DNA from: Candidatus Zixiibacteriota bacterium
Lineage (GTDB): Bacteria > Zixibacteria > MSB-5A5 > GN15 > FEB-12
DNA length: 6,374 nucleotides
Assembly: GCA_030642845.1 (NCBI GenBank)
Contig: DAOWMZ010000117.1
Span: 1-6,374 of the forward strand
Direction: 5' to 3'
The position numbers and the translations under genes are program-made. The notes beneath the pieces are model-generated. The model was given only the letters and a program-made list of their open reading frames with translations. It ran no database searches and was not told the origin of the DNA. This document shows positions 4,492-6,374 of the stretch, piece after piece (the stretch's first letter is position 1; each line of letters begins with the position of its first letter).

Positions 4492-5958
4492 CTACTTAAA
4501 AAAGATAATTTCTATTCTTCTGTTTTTTGCTCGTCCCTGAGCGGTTTCATTGCCGGCCACAAAATTTATTTCACCTCGGCCGTAAGTTTTTATTCGGTTC
4601 TTGTCAACTCCCAATGTTACCAGATAATCTCTGACTCGGTTGGCTCTTTTTTGGGAGAGAGACAAGTTGGCTTGTGCCTGACCGATGTTATCGGTATAAC
4701 CGTTAATTTCCAGCATGATTCCCGGGATAAAACTCAAAACCCGAGCTAAATCTTTTATGCGATCCATATTTCTGGGATCAACTTCAAATGAACCGGAAAC
4801 ATAATCAATATTTAATACCATCGGCTTTTCAAACATCACCAGATCAACACATCCATGAGCATCAACATCAATGCCATAGAGAGTGTTGGGACAGTCATCA
4901 AGCCCATCAGGTATTCCATCAACATCGGTATCAACCGGGCAACCTTGAGCATCAACCAATGCGCCATAAATGTTATACGGACAGTTATCAAGATAATCGG
5001 GTATGCCGTCAAAATCTGAGTCGATTGGACAACCGTAAATATCAACCAATCCTCTGGCACGCGGGTCGGTTCCATCGCAATTATCCAGTCCATCAGCAAC
5101 ACCATCACGATCACTGTCCATAGGGCAGCCATTACGGTCAACAATTATTCCAATAGGGGTATCGTTACATTTATCTGTATTATCCGGAATACCGTCGCCA
5201 TCGCTGTCAGTGGCTATAATCGGATCTTTTCTGGCAACAGGAAGGTCATCATTCCAGACTCTTTCTGAAGGCCAGCCTCTCTTGAATTCTGAGGACCCGA
5301 AGGAAAATGTCAGGGATACCGAGGTTCCCATCAACAAGCGGTCACGTAGATCGTTGTAAGTATCCGAAAATTCGGTTCCGAATCCGGTAAGGTAATCAAC
5401 ATGGGTATCAAAATTTAGCGATATTCTATCTGAAATCAGGAATTCAAAACCTATCAGACCGGAGGCATAAACTTCGGAAGAAGCAAAATCTGTAGTTTCA
5501 TTACGGGAGCCTTCCGCTTTCCATACAGTATCTGCTATTGGGTCGAGTATTTTCCAGATATGTAAGCCTCCACCAATCCCCAAAGCAATGTTGAATCTGC
5601 TTCCGGGCGTTAGTAAGTATCTTTTTATATCCGCTCCGAGACGGTATGATTTGAATTTTCTGGTGGCATTTTCATCTTTAGCACCAAAGGCAAAGCTGGA
5701 ACTGCCGGTAGAATCATCATACATGGTATAAAAAGTCAAAGAGAGATCCAAATCCCAGTGTTCTGAGATAGCATATGACAAGCCTAAACCATAGGCTATC
5801 TGTATTGGAAATTTGGTGGAATCACTACCGGATATTTTAGCCGCTTCTCCTTTGATATCCAGGGCGTATCTATAGTCGGCTGCAATAATTGAAGATGTTA
5901 ATAACGAGTATATTACAAAAAATGCAGTGATAATTGGAATTAATATTTTTTTATTCAT
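4492..5958 (-). CDS. OmpA-family outer-membrane protein with thrombospondin type-3 repeats
   Basis: From ATG 5958 the product has 488 residues. MNKKILIPII starts a signal peptide, with likely cleavage around residues 26-27 (SIIA|A or IIAA|D). Residues 27-225 alternate polar and hydrophobic stretches (LGLSYAISEHWDLDLSLTFY, LMGTSVSLTFSFG) as in an eight-strand OMP barrel. Residues 251-372 are four type-3 repeats. Residues 373-488 are an OmpA peptidoglycan-binding domain: GYTDNIG (420-426) with the diaminopimelate-binding Asp, LSLSQKRANRVRDYL with the matching Arg, then GRGE and NRRIEI. It would tether the outer membrane to the cell wall. The frame stays open upstream to 6060, but that stretch overlaps the SpoIID gene and encodes no signal peptide, so 5958 is preferred; it lies 10 bases after the upstream stop. 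The SD (GATTGG) is weak, consistent with coupling. Confidence 0.93.
   Translation of the reverse strand: MNKKILIPIITAFFVIYSLLTSSIIAADYRYALDIKGEAAKISGSDSTKFPIQIAYGLGLSYAISEHWDLDLSLTFYTMYDDSTGSSSFAFGAKDENATRKFKSYRLGADIKRYLLTPGSRFNIALGIGGGLHIWKILDPIADTVWKAEGSRNETTDFASSEVYASGLIGFEFLISDRISLNFDTHVDYLTGFGTEFSDTYNDLRDRLLMGTSVSLTFSFGSSEFKRGWPSERVWNDDLPVARKDPIIATDSDGDGIPDNTDKCNDTPIGIIVDRNGCPMDSDRDGVADGLDNCDGTDPRARGLVDIYGCPIDSDFDGIPDYLDNCPYNIYGALVDAQGCPVDTDVDGIPDGLDDCPNTLYGIDVDAHGCVDLVMFEKPMVLNIDYVSGSFEVDPRNMDRIKDLARVLSFIPGIMLEINGYTDNIGQAQANLSLSQKRANRVRDYLVTLGVDKNRIKTYGRGEINFVAGNETAQGRAKNRRIEIIFFK
4843..5208 (-). repeat. Four tandem thrombospondin type-3-like repeats inside the OmpA-family gene
   Basis: Codons 251-372 form four units of 30, 32, 30 and 30 residues. 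Each starts D-S/T-D-x-D-G-I/V-x-D, a calcium-binding DxDxDG loop, and has one Cys in a DxC or DNC position and a second Cys in a GC motif near its end. The eight cysteines are C264/278, C294/310, C326/340 and C356/370. Such repeats form a stiff, Ca-stabilised linker between barrel and peptidoglycan-binding domain. Repeat 2 is longer by two residues (DGTDPRARG). Confidence 0.88.
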
Positions 5959-5968
5959 AAACCAATCA

Positions 5969-6374
5969 TCAATACAGTTTCTTAACCTGAGCACCAACAT
6001 AATATTTTTCCAAAATACTGTCAAACGACACTCCCTGTCGAGCCAGTCCGATAGCTCCACATTGACACATGCCTACGCCATGTCCGTAGCCTTTTCCTTT
6101 GAATACGACATCAGTGATGTCGTTGTTGCTGTTACGCGAAATGATAACATTAAAATTATCTGACGGCAATATTAAATCCGGGTTGGAAGTTCTCCCGATA
6201 ACCCATCGGATGCGATCTCGGTAGAACCGATAGACATCTCTTTCAGTGTGTATTAGCAGGCGTGCTACTCGTCCACCGGGAGTTCTTTCAGAGATAGTGA
6301 CATTAGTAATTTTGCCGATAAGAAAATCCCGTCCCCGATCACTGGAAAGATACTGCTCAATTCTTCCTCTGAGC
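5969..6374 (-). CDS. SpoIID/LytB-domain protein, C-terminal part (partial)
   Basis: The frame is open from the right edge to TGA 5971-5969, giving 134 residues of the C-terminal SpoIID/LytB domain. Visible features are TPGGRVARLLIHT, then LPSDNFNV, then the signature GKGYGHGVGMCQCGAIGLARQG, and the end SFDSILEKYYVGAQVKKLY; this order is the family's C-terminal half. SpoIID itself is a lytic transglycosylase that cuts denuded glycan strands, and the domain also occurs in many non-sporulating bacteria. The catalytic glutamate would lie upstream of the window edge, so activity cannot be judged. GMCQCGA has two cysteines where sporulation proteins usually show S and Y. The gene is first of three visible genes in the operon, 10 bases ahead of the OmpA-like gene, which suggests a cell-wall role. 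Confidence 0.9.
   Translation of the reverse strand, partial: LRGRIEQYLSSDRGRDFLIGKITNVTISERTPGGRVARLLIHTERDVYRFYRDRIRWVIGRTSNPDLILPSDNFNVIISRNSNNDITDVVFKGKGYGHGVGMCQCGAIGLARQGVSFDSILEKYYVGAQVKKLY

Noticed and set aside
4788..5123. 111-codon histidine/glutamine-rich frame on the plus strand
   Set aside because: It is the antisense of the same repeat array; the periodic composition comes from the repeats.
4836..5144. 102-codon, methionine- and leucine-rich frame on the minus strand that looks like a membrane protein
   Set aside because: It is a +1 reading of the Asp/Gly-rich type-3 repeat codons of the OmpA-family gene, where GAT-rich repeats read as ATG/CTG; the hydrophobicity is an artefact.
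5959..6060. Longer N-terminus of the OmpA-like protein starting at 6060
   Set aside because: It overlaps the SpoIID coding region in another frame, has no signal peptide at its start, and the MNKK signal peptide at 5958 is the natural beginning.
5927..6163. 78-codon frame on the plus strand
   Set aside because: It is antisense to the OmpA signal peptide and SpoIID C-terminus, both recognisable proteins.
1..6374. CRISPR array, tRNA/rRNA genes, insertion-sequence ends or phage genes
   Set aside because: No regular direct repeats with spacers, no tRNA-like cloverleaf or CCA end, and no transposase or integrase motif were seen; the only tandem repeats are the protein-coding type-3 repeats.

Overview
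The window is compact bacterial chromosome, AT-leaning, with no mobile element, CRISPR array or RNA gene that I can see. It suggests a Gram-negative, non-model bacterium. An OmpA-type outer-membrane protein with thrombospondin type-3 calcium repeats, a SpoIID/LytB-family protein outside a sporulation setting, a c554-like multiheme cytochrome and a type III pantothenate kinase tail together resemble FCB-type or candidate-phylum genomes such as Zixibacteria. That placement is an inference from gene style, not from a marker gene.

Layout, left to right. Bases 1-117 hold the last 38 codons of a type III pantothenate kinase (coaX, + strand). Bases 118-306 are non-coding and hold three small stem-loops followed by a good candidate ECF-type promoter (AAC-type -35, GTC-type -10). 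That promoter would start transcription almost at the ATG of the next gene. Bases 307-1852 (+) are a two-gene module: an ECF sigma factor, and an overlapping membrane protein that looks like its anti-sigma partner but has no zinc-finger motif. A strong GAAA-loop terminator at 1877-1908 closes this module and can also serve the convergent glycosyltransferase (1930-3150, -). An intergenic region at 3151-3327 carries candidate divergent promoters for the glycosyltransferase and for a small secreted tetraheme cytochrome (3328-3867, +), which has its own SD and terminator (3887-3915).

The right third is a minus-strand operon read from the right edge: a SpoIID/LytB-domain protein (truncated by the window), an OmpA-family protein with four Cys-paired type-3 repeats, and a 2H phosphoesterase. 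The gaps are 10 nt and 2 nt, so translation is probably coupled. The first two proteins fit a peptidoglycan/outer-membrane theme; the third is an unexpected partner.

The most interesting parts are the sigma/anti-sigma module (probable autoregulation, short-leader mRNA, a zinc-free anti-sigma candidate with a duplicated sensor domain and a possible second internal start) and the coupling of a 2H phosphoesterase to envelope genes.
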